From NCBI RefSeq assembly GCF_000423045.1, contig NZ_AUHF01000001.1, positions 62,001-126,000 of the forward strand: a stretch of 64,000 bases of DNA, given 5' to 3'. Numbering within the stretch: position 1 is the stretch's first letter; every line of letters starts with the position of its first letter. This DNA is from Christiangramia portivictoriae DSM 23547 (GTDB lineage: Bacteria > Bacteroidota > Bacteroidia > Flavobacteriales > Flavobacteriaceae). Below the pieces are notes generated by a model that ran no database searches, was not told the DNA's origin, and saw only the letters and a program-made list of their open reading frames with translations. Both the position numbers and the translations under genes were made by a program. Of the stretch, positions 28,110 through 37,188 are shown in pieces.

Positions 28110-28112
28110 CTA

Positions 28113-28143
28113 AAAAGCTTCCTGTTTCAGGGAGCTTTTTTTA
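28113..28143 (+). terminator. Terminator downstream of tRNA-Cys
   Basis: Imperfect stem GCTTCCTG/CAGGGAGC with flanking A and T runs; also suits the convergent LysE-like gene ending at 28144. Confidence 0.8.
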
Positions 28144-28872
28144 TTAATGATCTGCTGACTTCGTAAAATCCAGGTCTCCTATCAACGAATCACTGGGAGT
28201 AATTTCTTCAATCTGATCTTTGATCTCATCAACCTGGTCTGGAAAGAGTCCCTGGAAGATCAAAACCACCCCGAAAATTACCAGGATACAGCTAATGAAC
28301 TTTTTCATCAGGTAAATTCGGTTAGGAGTGAGTTTCCGGTTTAGTTTTTTCGCCAGTAAGATCTTGGCAACATCTACAATCAGGTAGGTAATAAGTACGG
28401 TAGCAATAAATACGGCAATTCTATCCATCTGCATATTCAGCTTAGGCCCAAAAACAATGATCACCCCCAGCCAGAAGCCCAGTACTCCAATATTGATAAA
28501 ATTCAGAAGAAAACCTTTCACGAACAGGCTGAAATAGGCACTTTTACCCAATTTTCTAATTTCAGGAGTCTTATCATCTGTTTGCAGGGTTTTCCTCGAC
28601 TGCACAAAGCTCATCAAACCATAGGTAGCCAGAATCATGCCTCCAAAAATGAATAAAGCCGGGTCATCTTTGAGACTTTCCAGAAGTTTGGTAGTACTGA
28701 AATATGCGATTGTTATAAACACACAATCTGCGAAGATCACTCCTAGATCCAAGGCAATAGCTGCTCTAAAACCTTTGATAGCGGCAGTTTCCAGTAATAC
28801 AAAAAAAACCGGTCCAAATAAAAATGCCAGAAAGAAACCTAAGGGTAAGGCGGCTAAAACATCCTGTAACAT
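28144..28872 (-). CDS. LysE/RhtB-like exporter
   Basis: Length 242 with six predicted helices. The N-terminal GFFLAFLFGPVFFVLLETA matches the LysE start motif (GPxxxxV). Family members export amino acids or small metabolites. The C-terminal 25 residues are acidic and cytoplasmic. A -7 box (CAAATGTA on plus, 28890-28897) lies upstream. Substrate unknown. Confidence 0.82.
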   Translation of the reverse strand: MLQDVLAALPLGFFLAFLFGPVFFVLLETAAIKGFRAAIALDLGVIFADCVFITIAYFSTTKLLESLKDDPALFIFGGMILATYGLMSFVQSRKTLQTDDKTPEIRKLGKSAYFSLFVKGFLLNFINIGVLGFWLGVIIVFGPKLNMQMDRIAVFIATVLITYLIVDVAKILLAKKLNRKLTPNRIYLMKKFISCILVIFGVVLIFQGLFPDQVDEIKDQIEEITPSDSLIGDLDFTKSADH

Positions 28873-28958
28873 ACAGTTAAGTTGTTGTGCAAATGTATAC
28901 TTTTTGTAGTACTAAAGTAAATATAGAAGTTAAAGCCTTAAATCAAAGCCTTTTCCGG

Positions 28959-31163
28959 CTAATTTGCTTCGACATCCAGTCTGCTTCCCAATAATGTAAA
29001 ATCAAGGTGACGTTTAACAAGGTCTGCATTCTTGACTTTTACATACACTTCATCGCCCAGTGTAAAAGTCTTACCGCTGCGTTTTCCTGTAACTGCGAAT
29101 TCGTCTGCATCATACTCATAATGATCGTCATTCATATCTCGTAACCTGATCATTCCTTCGCATTTGTTTTCGATGATCTCCACGAAAATTCCCCAGTCGG
29201 TCACTCCTGAAATTACACCCAGAAACTCTTCGTCCTGGTGATCCATCATGAATTTAACCTGCATGAACTTAATGGAATCACGTTCTGCGCTGGTCGCCAG
29301 GTATTCACGATCACTGCTGTGTTTACATTTATCTTCATACTCGTCTTCACTTGCAGATTTCTCACCATCCAGGTAGTCCTGAAGCAATCGATGCACCATA
29401 ACATCCGGATATCTTCTAATTGGAGAAGTAAAGTGGGTGTAATGGTCAAATGCTAAACCATAGTGCCCAATATTTTCAGTGCCGTAGTATGCCTTGCTCA
29501 TTGTTCTGATAGCGAGGGTATCTACCATGTTCTGTTCCTTTTTACCCTGAACATCTTCCAGCAGTTGATTCAGGGAACTGGTCGTGGAACTACGATCTGT
29601 AAGATTCAGTTTATGTCCAAACCTTCCTACGATACTTTGAAGTGACGCGAGTTTCTCTTCATTTGGTTCATCGTGACATCTATAGACAAAAGTCTTTTTT
29701 GGCTTCTGTTTACCAATGAATTCAGCCACTTTACGGTTGGCAAGCAACATGAATTCCTCTATAAGCTTATTTGCATCTTTTGCTGTTTTAAAGAACACGC
29801 CAACAGGTTCATTTTCCTCGTTTAGATTGAATTTCACTTCCACCTTATCAAAAGAAATGGCCCCGTTTCGCATACGGCGACTTCTCATTTTTTTTGCGAG
29901 CCTGTCCAGAGTGGAAATAGCGTCTACCACTTCACCACTTACAGAATATGCATCCTCACGAATGGATATATCTTTTGGAATACTCCCTGCGTTGGTTTCA
30001 ATGATATGCTGAGCTTCCTCGTAAGCAAATCGCTCATCTGAATAGGTGACAGTTCTTCCAAACCACTGGTTTTTTACTTCAACCTTTTCATTGATTTCAA
30101 AAACCGCAGAGAATGTGAATTTCTCTTCATTAGGTCTTAAAGAACAGGCGTTGTTGGAAAGTATTTCAGGAAGCATTGGTACCACACGATCCACAAGATA
30201 GACCGATGTTGCTCTTTCGTAGGCTTCATCGTCGAGAATAGTCCCAGGTTGCAGATAATGTGAAACATCTGCAATATGAATTCCTATCTCGTAATTACCA
30301 TTTTCAAGTTTTCTAAAGCTTAAAGCATCATCAAAATCCTTTGCATCCTTCGGATCTATCGTAAAGGTTAGAATATCACGCATATCCCTTCTCTTTGCGA
30401 TCTCAGGTTCATTAATAGACGTATCTATCTTATTCGCATACTCCTCTACCTCCTCAGGAAATTCATGCGGGAGTCCATATTGGGCGAGAATAGAATGAAT
30501 TTCTGTATTATGTTCTCCGGGAGTTCCCAGAACTCTGGTAATAGTCGCAAAAGGAGAATCTGCATTTTCTGGCCATTCTTCAAACTGTATCACTACTTTA
30601 TCTCCATCCTCAGCACCGTTCATCTTATTTGCTGAAATAAAGAAATCTGTATACATGGATTTATCATCCACTACTACAAATCCAAAATCTTTTTTCTTCT
30701 GAAGCGTACCTACAAATTCGGTTCGCTTACGTTTGGTGATATTAACTACCTCACCCTCGCTTTTCTTATTCCGTCGGCGATTATAAATATAGATCTCTAC
30801 GGTATCCCCATCAAAAGCCGATTTCAGATCTTTATTGGCTATAAAGATATCATCTTCAAATCCATCAACTATCGCATAACCATAACCTTTGGTAGTGAGG
30901 TCCAGTACCGCTGTATGATAATTTTTGGAGCCATCGATCTTGAATTTTCCTCTTTCCGTTTCCTTAATTTCTTTTTTGGCAGCAAGCTGGGCCAGTTTTT
31001 TTATGATCTGGTTTCTACTACTGGCATCGTTGACACCCAGTATAGAAGCAATTTGTTTGTAGTTATAAGTTTTTCCCGAATTCTTGCGGAGTATATCTAT
31101 AATGCTTCGGGTAAGGTTGCCCTGTCCTTTGGGCTTTTTCTTGTTCTGTTTCTTCATTCTCAA
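28959..31163 (-). CDS. rnr: Ribonuclease R
   Basis: Processive 3'-5' exoribonuclease of 734 residues. N-terminal winged-helix (about 15-80), cold-shock domains, RNB domain with DPKDAKDFDDA (Asp270, Asp273, Asp276-Asp279) that binds the catalytic magnesium, and a C-terminal S1 domain (EEFLGVISGVTDWGIFVEI, about 650-730). The basic lysine-rich N-terminus is normal. It is divergent from the region proposed below as oriC. Confidence 0.95.
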   Translation of the reverse strand: MRMKKQNKKKPKGQGNLTRSIIDILRKNSGKTYNYKQIASILGVNDASSRNQIIKKLAQLAAKKEIKETERGKFKIDGSKNYHTAVLDLTTKGYGYAIVDGFEDDIFIANKDLKSAFDGDTVEIYIYNRRRNKKSEGEVVNITKRKRTEFVGTLQKKKDFGFVVVDDKSMYTDFFISANKMNGAEDGDKVVIQFEEWPENADSPFATITRVLGTPGEHNTEIHSILAQYGLPHEFPEEVEEYANKIDTSINEPEIAKRRDMRDILTFTIDPKDAKDFDDALSFRKLENGNYEIGIHIADVSHYLQPGTILDDEAYERATSVYLVDRVVPMLPEILSNNACSLRPNEEKFTFSAVFEINEKVEVKNQWFGRTVTYSDERFAYEEAQHIIETNAGSIPKDISIREDAYSVSGEVVDAISTLDRLAKKMRSRRMRNGAISFDKVEVKFNLNEENEPVGVFFKTAKDANKLIEEFMLLANRKVAEFIGKQKPKKTFVYRCHDEPNEEKLASLQSIVGRFGHKLNLTDRSSTTSSLNQLLEDVQGKKEQNMVDTLAIRTMSKAYYGTENIGHYGLAFDHYTHFTSPIRRYPDVMVHRLLQDYLDGEKSASEDEYEDKCKHSSDREYLATSAERDSIKFMQVKFMMDHQDEEFLGVISGVTDWGIFVEIIENKCEGMIRLRDMNDDHYEYDADEFAVTGKRSGKTFTLGDEVYVKVKNADLVKRHLDFTLLGSRLDVEAN

Positions 31164-31375
31164 ATAGTATGCGATAAAATTACACCATTAAAATCAGTCT
31201 GCATCCTGTTGAGATTAAAGTTTTGTTAACTCGGAAGCCCGGTAATAATGCTAATTATTTCATCTTCAGTTGTATAATTGAAAATATTTTAATCTTTATT
31301 AAGAAATATTCTTAATTTTTTCTTAATTTTATTTTAACATTGGCAAGCAACTCATCATTTACTTTTGCTTATATC

Positions 31376-31546
31376 ATGAAACTACACAGGTCCTCATCAT
31401 ACACGGCAGTTTTTATTCTAATCTTTTTGATCGGGCTTATCATTCTTGTGAGCATTATCAATAAAACATTTAATGAGAAAACTAATCTTCTCAATGTTTC
31501 GAGCAAAGTCCCTGTAACTACTTTAGTATCTGTATCTAAGCATTAA
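31376..31546 (+). CDS. Possible small single-pass membrane protein
   Basis: ATG at 31376 gives 56 residues with one strong helix (about 10-30, AVFILIFLIGLIILVSII) after a positive start, and a polar tail. A TAACATTG segment at 31335-31342 resembles a -7 box. The size and position upstream of the DUF2007 gene are compatible with a real small gene, but I recognise no family. Confidence 0.35.
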   Translation: MKLHRSSSYTAVFILIFLIGLIILVSIINKTFNEKTNLLNVSSKVPVTTLVSVSKH

Positions 31547-31567
31547 TGTGTATCTTCGGGAATTAAT

Positions 31568-31819
31568 ATGCTTCCCATGAAAGATTACGTTTGCCTGGCG
31601 ACTTTTACCTATCCACACGAAACTCTGATTTTAAAATCCAGGTTCAACGATGAGCATATTACGCACTACTTTCAGAACGAAACCCTCGTAGGTTTGATCC
31701 CTTTCAGTTCATCAGCATTTGGAGGAATCAAATTAATGGTTCACCCCCAGGATGTTTCTAAGGCAAAAGAAATTCTCGACTCTTTCAATGACAAATCATC
31801 TTCGCTTCGTATAGTATAG
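31568..31819 (+). CDS. DUF2007 (putative signal-transducing) small protein
   Basis: Length 83. Pattern YVCLATFTYPHETLILKSRFNDEHITHYFQNE followed by a GGIKLMVHPQDVSKAKEIL segment, as in the DUF2007 family: a compact two-strand, two-helix fold related to PII-like shapes. The Pfam name says signal transduction, but the role is untested. ATG at 31568 or 31577 may be the start. Confidence 0.78.
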   Translation: MLPMKDYVCLATFTYPHETLILKSRFNDEHITHYFQNETLVGLIPFSSSAFGGIKLMVHPQDVSKAKEILDSFNDKSSSLRIV

Positions 31820-32333
31820 TTATTAACAGTATATACTATTATTATCTTTTCTTCTTTTTAAAAAAAATTAAATGATGGTATATGATGGCGTGTTAATTTG
31901 TAGAACAATTTCAGCCTGACTTATTTGTTATTTCAGTTGTAATTATTTGATAACAATTTATCAACACCCCTGTTAATTGCTAACTAATTGATATTCTTAA
32001 GCTTTTAAGATTTACTTAACAGAACTTCTTAAATTTTATTAAACAACGATTATTGAAAAGTTTACTATCAACAATTGTCAACAACCGTTTTTAAACTGCT
32101 CATAACTTGATAAAAAATAACCGACTTATAATTTGCTTTATTCAAAGTAGGTTGAGTATTGTTATAAAAATCTTAAAAAACAAATTTCTTTGTTACTAAT
32201 TCATCAGATGTTTTTCACAATTGTATGTGGATTCTAAAGTGCTGTGGATGAGTAAAAACCTGAAAGTAATTAACAACCGCTTTTTGGCTTCTTAACTGCT
32301 TGTTTTTTTAACTTTGGGGCAAACAACTCAACT
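31820..32333. other. AT-rich non-coding region with DnaA-box-like motifs, candidate oriC
   Basis: No ORF is supported here. The block is strongly AT-rich, with DnaA-box-like 9-mers: TTATCAACA at 31958-31966, CTATCAACA at 32065-32073, TTGTCAACA at 32075-32083, TGTGGATTC at 32226-32234 and TGTGGATGA at 32243-32251. The last is 8 of 9 to the reverse box TGTGGATAA. It sits between the divergent rnr side and rpiB. Compatible with a replication origin; not proven. Confidence 0.5.
32283..32316 (+). promoter_or_regulatory. Promoter of rpiB
   Basis: TTTG at 32283-32286, 22 bases, then TAACTTTG at 32309-32316, ending 17 bp before the ATG. Confidence 0.65.
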
Positions 32334-32768
32334 ATGAAAATATCTGTTGGAAACGACCATGCCGGTACTGGTTATAAACAAATGATCAAGGCAGCACTGG
32401 AAAAAGAAGGTCACAAACTAACCAATTATGGTACAGATGAAGAGGATAGCGTAGATTATCCAGATTTTGTACATCCTGTTGCAAACGATGTTGAAAACGG
32501 GAATGCAGATCTTGGTATCATAATTTGTGGAAGTGGGAATGGTGCCAACATGACGGCGAACAAGCACCAGGGCGTTCGCTCTGCTTTGTGCTGGACCGTA
32601 GAGATCGCAAAGCTGGCCCGTGAGCATAATGATGCTAATATTCTTAGTATTCCTTCCCGCTTTGTTTCTGAAGAACTGGCAACAGAAATGGTAGAAGCTT
32701 TTCTAAATACTCCTTTCGAAGGCGGACGCCACCAAAGAAGAATAGACAAAATTCCTGCTGGTAAATAA
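32334..32768 (+). CDS. rpiB: Ribose 5-phosphate isomerase B
   Basis: Interconverts ribose 5-phosphate and ribulose 5-phosphate. Length 144. NDHAGTGYK near the start binds phosphate, and IIICGSGNGANMTANK (about 62-77) contains the catalytic cysteine and the GSGNG anion loop. The stop codon overlaps the start of the GNAT gene, so they are coupled. Confidence 0.93.
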   Translation: MKISVGNDHAGTGYKQMIKAALEKEGHKLTNYGTDEEDSVDYPDFVHPVANDVENGNADLGIIICGSGNGANMTANKHQGVRSALCWTVEIAKLAREHNDANILSIPSRFVSEELATEMVEAFLNTPFEGGRHQRRIDKIPAGK

Positions 32769-33217
32769 TGACGGAATTGAACATTGAAATCAAAAAGTTC
32801 AGTGAACTAAGTCTCGCTGAACTTTATGCTATTTTGCAACTACGTTCAGAAGTTTTTGTCGTGGAACAGGATTGTGTATACCAGGATATTGATGGAAAGG
32901 ACGAAGCAGCATTACATGTGATGGGAATTAAGAACCATGAACTGGTCGCATATACCCGTTGTTTTGAACCAGGTTATTATTTTCCGCAGGCTTCCATAGG
33001 CAGGGTCATTGTTAAACAATCTGAAAGGAAGTATGGTTACGGGCATGAAATCATGAAAGCTTCAGTAAAGGCTATATTAGACAGCTATCAAACTAACAGT
33101 ATCAAGATCTCAGCTCAGCAATATCTAATCAGATTTTATGAATCCCATGGGTTTAAGGTGACAGGTGAAGGCTACCTGGAAGATGGTATCCCGCACATAG
33201 CCATGATCAAGGAATAA
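32768..33217 (+). CDS. GNAT acetyltransferase, ElaA type
   Basis: Length 149. ELYAILQLRSEVFVVEQDCVYQDIDGKD at the N-terminus is the ElaA signature, followed by the acetyl-CoA segment IGRVIVKQSERKYGYGHEIM. Substrate unknown. It overlaps rpiB by one base and converges on the S41 gene with two bases between stops. Confidence 0.87.
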   Translation: MTELNIEIKKFSELSLAELYAILQLRSEVFVVEQDCVYQDIDGKDEAALHVMGIKNHELVAYTRCFEPGYYFPQASIGRVIVKQSERKYGYGHEIMKASVKAILDSYQTNSIKISAQQYLIRFYESHGFKVTGEGYLEDGIPHIAMIKE

Positions 33218-33219
33218 AA

Positions 33220-34848
33220 TTACTTCAGAATTCTAGTGTATTCGGTTTCATTCCCCAGAATTTCCTTCGCTTTGGCAATTTCTGGATTATTGGCGGTGTA
33301 ATACTCATAAAGGCCTTCTTTATAGAAATATCTTTTAATGATCTCATCTTTTAGAAGGCTTATAATTTCAGGTTTTCTGAGTTCCAGTTCCTGTTTTTCA
33401 TGCTGTTCCAGTTGAGATCTTATTCCTGAAGCTTCAAATTTTAATTCTAGGTTTTCTTCTTCAGCGGTGGCAATAAGCTCCTCAAGTTCCTTTTCCGTCG
33501 AGGTTACATAATCAAAGTCAGATCCTCTCAGGTATACTTTGAATTCCTGGAAATCTGCATCATTGAAATCAAATTCCTCTAAGTTTTCTATATCATGTAA
33601 ATAATAATATTCCGTCGCATAATTAAAGATCGCGTCCTGCAGTAATAGTGCCTGAGTGATCTCACTAAATTCTGAAGTTTCCAGCTTCACATCTGGTAAA
33701 ATTCCTCCTCCATCATAGACTTTTCGACCATTACGCGTATTAAACTCATTATAATCTTCTACCCTGGTTCTAACGGCCTTACCATTTTCATCCCGGCGAC
33801 GATAGTCCAGCGCCTGTATACATCTTCCACTCGGCGTATAGTACCTGGAAATGGTAATTTTAAGCTGAGTTCCATAAGCCAGTTCGCGGGGTCTCTGTAC
33901 CAGGCCTTTTCCAAAGGATCTTGCGCCAACAATCACTCCTCTATCCAGATCCTGCATTGCTCCGGCCACAATTTCACTGGCAGAGGCGCTACGCCCGTTT
34001 ACCAGTACCACCAAAGGTATTTTGGTATCTATAGGTTCTCTTTGTGTGTAATATTCTTTATTGTATTTCTCAATGGCAGATTTTGTGGTAACGATCAATT
34101 CATTGGCAGGTACAAAAATATTACTCACGTTGATCGCTTCACTCAGCAATCCTCCAGGGTTCCCTCGAAGATCAAGAATGATCTTTTCAGCACCCTGGTT
34201 CTTAAGTTCTTTCAAGGCTCTGGATACTTCAGTAGAAGCCTTGGCATTAAACCTGGATAATACGATATACCCAGACTTATCTTCAAGTAGTTTATAGAAT
34301 GGTACGGCGCTAAGGTCTACAGATTCTCGTTTTAAAGAGGTTTTCTGTTCTTTCCCCTGTCTTACATAAGTGATCTCCACGGCCGAGTTAGAAGCGCCAT
34401 TCAGCAATTCTCCTGCATCTTCTTTAAAATCTGCCACTCTTATATCACCGATCCTGGTAATAAGATCTCCGGCTTTTAAACCCGCTTTATCTGCTGGATA
34501 ATCCTTATAAGCTTCCACAATGGTGATTCCGGCAGCCGTATTTCTTACCGCTGCACCTATCCCGGTATATTCACCCGAATTATTGATCCTCGCTGCTTCC
34601 ACATCCTGCTCATTCCAGTAATTCGTGTAAGGATCAAGATCTGTAAGCATGGATTTTATTGCAGAATCCATCAATTGTGCAGGATTCGTTTCGTCAACAT
34701 AATTCATGTTGATCTCTTTAAAAAGTGTCGTGAAGATCTCGATCTGTTTGGCAATCTCGAAAAAATCTGACTTAAAGCTTACAGTTCCTATGAAAATTCC
34801 TGCCAGTAGTACAGGTAAAAGAATGAGTTTCTTAAAGTTCTTTTTCAT
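33220..34848 (-). CDS. C-terminal processing peptidase (S41, CtpA/Prc-like)
   Basis: Length 542. N-terminal signal anchor (about 8-24), PDZ domain at about 95-165 (TGIGAAVRN and AGDLITRIGD), and a catalytic Ser/Lys dyad in NGRSASASEI (284-293) and SFGKGLVQ (Lys314). Periplasmic tail-specific protease. Its 5' end overlaps rnpA by 17 bp. Confidence 0.92.
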   Translation of the reverse strand: MKKNFKKLILLPVLLAGIFIGTVSFKSDFFEIAKQIEIFTTLFKEINMNYVDETNPAQLMDSAIKSMLTDLDPYTNYWNEQDVEAARINNSGEYTGIGAAVRNTAAGITIVEAYKDYPADKAGLKAGDLITRIGDIRVADFKEDAGELLNGASNSAVEITYVRQGKEQKTSLKRESVDLSAVPFYKLLEDKSGYIVLSRFNAKASTEVSRALKELKNQGAEKIILDLRGNPGGLLSEAINVSNIFVPANELIVTTKSAIEKYNKEYYTQREPIDTKIPLVVLVNGRSASASEIVAGAMQDLDRGVIVGARSFGKGLVQRPRELAYGTQLKITISRYYTPSGRCIQALDYRRRDENGKAVRTRVEDYNEFNTRNGRKVYDGGGILPDVKLETSEFSEITQALLLQDAIFNYATEYYYLHDIENLEEFDFNDADFQEFKVYLRGSDFDYVTSTEKELEELIATAEEENLELKFEASGIRSQLEQHEKQELELRKPEIISLLKDEIIKRYFYKEGLYEYYTANNPEIAKAKEILGNETEYTRILK

Positions 34849-35221
34849 GAGTCGGCTGTTTTTCTGCGAAGTTCTTCAGCAATTTGATCATATTCTTCTC
34901 CATTTTGAGATGATCGATCTCGTCTCTGGAAATATAGATGAACATAAAAGCATGGGAAATTGCAAGATCGCTGGTAACAAGGTACTTATTTTTTCTGAAA
35001 GCTTCGCGCATCAATCGTTTGATCCTGTTGCGTTTTACTGCTGTTTTCACCAGTTTTTTAGGAACCGAAACTCCTGTTCTTAAACCTGGTTTGTCTGAAG
35101 TCTGGATAGGTGCATAGATCAGTTTTAGCGGGTAGCTTTTTAGATTTCTACCTTCAGCAAAAAGCAGATCTATATGCTTTTTGCTTTTTAATTTTTCCAA
35201 CTTTCCGAAGCTCTGGTCCAT
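34832..35221 (-). CDS. rnpA: Ribonuclease P protein component
   Basis: Length 129. The RNR box VKTAVKRNRIKRLMREAFR is diagnostic for the protein subunit of RNase P, which matures tRNA 5' ends. Here it is not beside rpmH or dnaA as in many bacteria, but precedes the S41 protease gene and overlaps it by 17 bp. Confidence 0.93.
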   Translation of the reverse strand: MDQSFGKLEKLKSKKHIDLLFAEGRNLKSYPLKLIYAPIQTSDKPGLRTGVSVPKKLVKTAVKRNRIKRLMREAFRKNKYLVTSDLAISHAFMFIYISRDEIDHLKMEKNMIKLLKNFAEKQPTHEKEL

Positions 35222-35246
35222 GGTTCAAAAGTACCAATACTTTCAA

Positions 35247-35284
35247 ATAAAAAAACCCTTCCGTAGAGAAAGGGTTTTTTAAAA
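35247..35284 (-). terminator. Terminator of the M1 peptidase gene
   Basis: Arms AAAAACCCTT and AAGGGTTTTT flank a short loop; T-rich on both sides. It separates the M1 gene (ends 35298) from rnpA. Confidence 0.85.
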
Positions 35285-35297
35285 ATTATTCTGATGG

Positions 35298-37187
35298 CTA
35301 TTTCTCTTCTTCGGAAGATGCTCCATCCTTGTTCCAGACGTTATCTGAAGGATTTACATCTGCCATCATCTTAGAACTATCTATCTCAATGCTGCTAATG
35401 TCTTTGGCAGCATCAATTTCCAGTTCATAAGTAGGGAATCCCCAGGCCCAGTCTTCAGCAACCGTTCTGTCTTCACCTTCACGTGCTTTTTTTTCCCATC
35501 GCATCATTTCCAGCGGGATATAGTATGTTTTCTTAGAACCATCAGCATAGGTTACATCAATATCTATAGGCATTGGCATCAATCCAATCCTCTTCAGGCT
35601 TACTGTTGCTTTCGCATCTTTTATTTCAACACCCTCTATTGCGTAATCGATCGTATTGGTGGTTTGTGTCCAGTCCATTAAATACCAGTCCAGCTCTGCT
35701 CCAGAAACCTTTTCAGCAATTCTAATGAAATCGTTTGGCGTTGGATGTTTGAATTTCCATTCATCATAGTACCTGTTCAAGGTTTTTGAAAGATTCTCTT
35801 CGCCTATGATGTAACCAAGTTGCGCCAGAAATACCGCCCCTTTTGAATATGCAGAGGTTCCATAAAGTGCATTCAGTTCATACCTGTCGGCATGCGTGGA
35901 TTGTGGCTGCTCTCTTCCTGAATTTGCCAGGTACTGGTATCCTCTGTAAGAACCAGTATGTGGATTGTCCTTATTTTCTCCAAGGACAACATTTTCAGCT
36001 TCCGTAGAAATGTAGGAAGTAAAACCTTCATCCATCCATTCGTGTTTACTTTCATTAGTTGCCATCAAATGCTGAAACCAGGCATGCGCCATTTCATGAG
36101 CAGTAACACCAACGAGACTTCCAAAAGAACGTTCACCAGTGATTAGAGTAAGCATCGCGTACTCCATTCCACCGTCTCCACCCTGTACTACAGAGTATTG
36201 ATCCCATGGATATGGTCCTATATGCTCGTTAAAATACAGAAGCAATTCTGCAGTTTTTGGCTGAAGATTTTTCCAGTTCTCCTTGATATCATCATTGTCC
36301 TTATAAAGGAAATGCAGTACAGTTCCATCTTCAGCAACTAACTTATCGTGGATATACTCAGGATCTGCAGCCCAGGTAAAATCATGAACTTTAGGAGCTT
36401 TAAAATGCCAGGTGAGCTTGTCCCCTTTTTTTCTTTTTACTTTGGTTCCTTCTTCTTCATAGTTATACCCAATTTCCTCAGGGTTTTGAAGATATCCTGT
36501 ACTTCCAAGTATATAATCCTTATCGATACTGATCTTTACATCAAAATCTCCCCATACGCCATGAAATTCACGGGCAATATAAGGATCGGCATGCCAACCC
36601 TGGAAGTCATATTCTGCAAGTTTAGGATACCACTGACTCATAGAAAGCGCTACACCCTCAGAGCTGTTTCTACCAGATCTTCTAATCTGTTCCGGCACCT
36701 GACCTTCAAATTCCATGTTGAACTTTACTTTTTTACCGGGAAGAATTGGCTGAGCAAGTTCTACTTCCAGAACGGTTCCAACTTCCTCATAATCTAGAGA
36801 AGTACCATCCTGAGTAAGAGAGTTTACTCTCAAATAACCAATCTGGTCTTCAGAAAGATCACTGATACGGCTTACTCTTTTTGGGTCTTCCTCTGTCCCT
36901 TCATTTCTTACCATTCTTCCATCTGGATCTGCGATACTTTCCAGTCTGGCATTCATTTCTGAACCCGGCTGAAAGGCATTAAAATAAAGGTGATAGAAAA
37001 CCCGGTTCAAAGTGTCTGGAGAATTGTTAGTATAGGTCAATTCTTGGGTACCAGTGAATTTGAAATTTTCCACATTAACATCCACATCCATTTTGTAGTC
37101 TACATGCTGTTGCCAGTAGGAAGTGTTATTCTGTGCCTGGATCACCCCGGCGGTAAGTAGGATTAAGCTGAAAAAAATATTCTTCAT
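35298..37187 (-). CDS. M1 family zinc aminopeptidase-like protein
   Basis: Length 629 with a signal peptide (about 1-18). Zinc site HEMAH at 364-368 with downstream Glu387 (WMDEGFTSY), and the substrate-binding exopeptidase motif GGMEYAM at 339-345. The N-terminal beta domain is present. Secreted or periplasmic. Next to an S8 peptidase with a 1-bp gap, giving an extracytoplasmic protein-degradation pair. Confidence 0.9.
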   Translation of the reverse strand: MKNIFFSLILLTAGVIQAQNNTSYWQQHVDYKMDVDVNVENFKFTGTQELTYTNNSPDTLNRVFYHLYFNAFQPGSEMNARLESIADPDGRMVRNEGTEEDPKRVSRISDLSEDQIGYLRVNSLTQDGTSLDYEEVGTVLEVELAQPILPGKKVKFNMEFEGQVPEQIRRSGRNSSEGVALSMSQWYPKLAEYDFQGWHADPYIAREFHGVWGDFDVKISIDKDYILGSTGYLQNPEEIGYNYEEEGTKVKRKKGDKLTWHFKAPKVHDFTWAADPEYIHDKLVAEDGTVLHFLYKDNDDIKENWKNLQPKTAELLLYFNEHIGPYPWDQYSVVQGGDGGMEYAMLTLITGERSFGSLVGVTAHEMAHAWFQHLMATNESKHEWMDEGFTSYISTEAENVVLGENKDNPHTGSYRGYQYLANSGREQPQSTHADRYELNALYGTSAYSKGAVFLAQLGYIIGEENLSKTLNRYYDEWKFKHPTPNDFIRIAEKVSGAELDWYLMDWTQTTNTIDYAIEGVEIKDAKATVSLKRIGLMPMPIDIDVTYADGSKKTYYIPLEMMRWEKKAREGEDRTVAEDWAWGFPTYELEIDAAKDISSIEIDSSKMMADVNPSDNVWNKDGASSEEEK

Positions 37188-37188
37188 T

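Noticed and set aside
34042-34297. Plus-strand ORFs inside the S41 gene
   Set aside because: They are opposite-strand shadows of a well-conserved protease.
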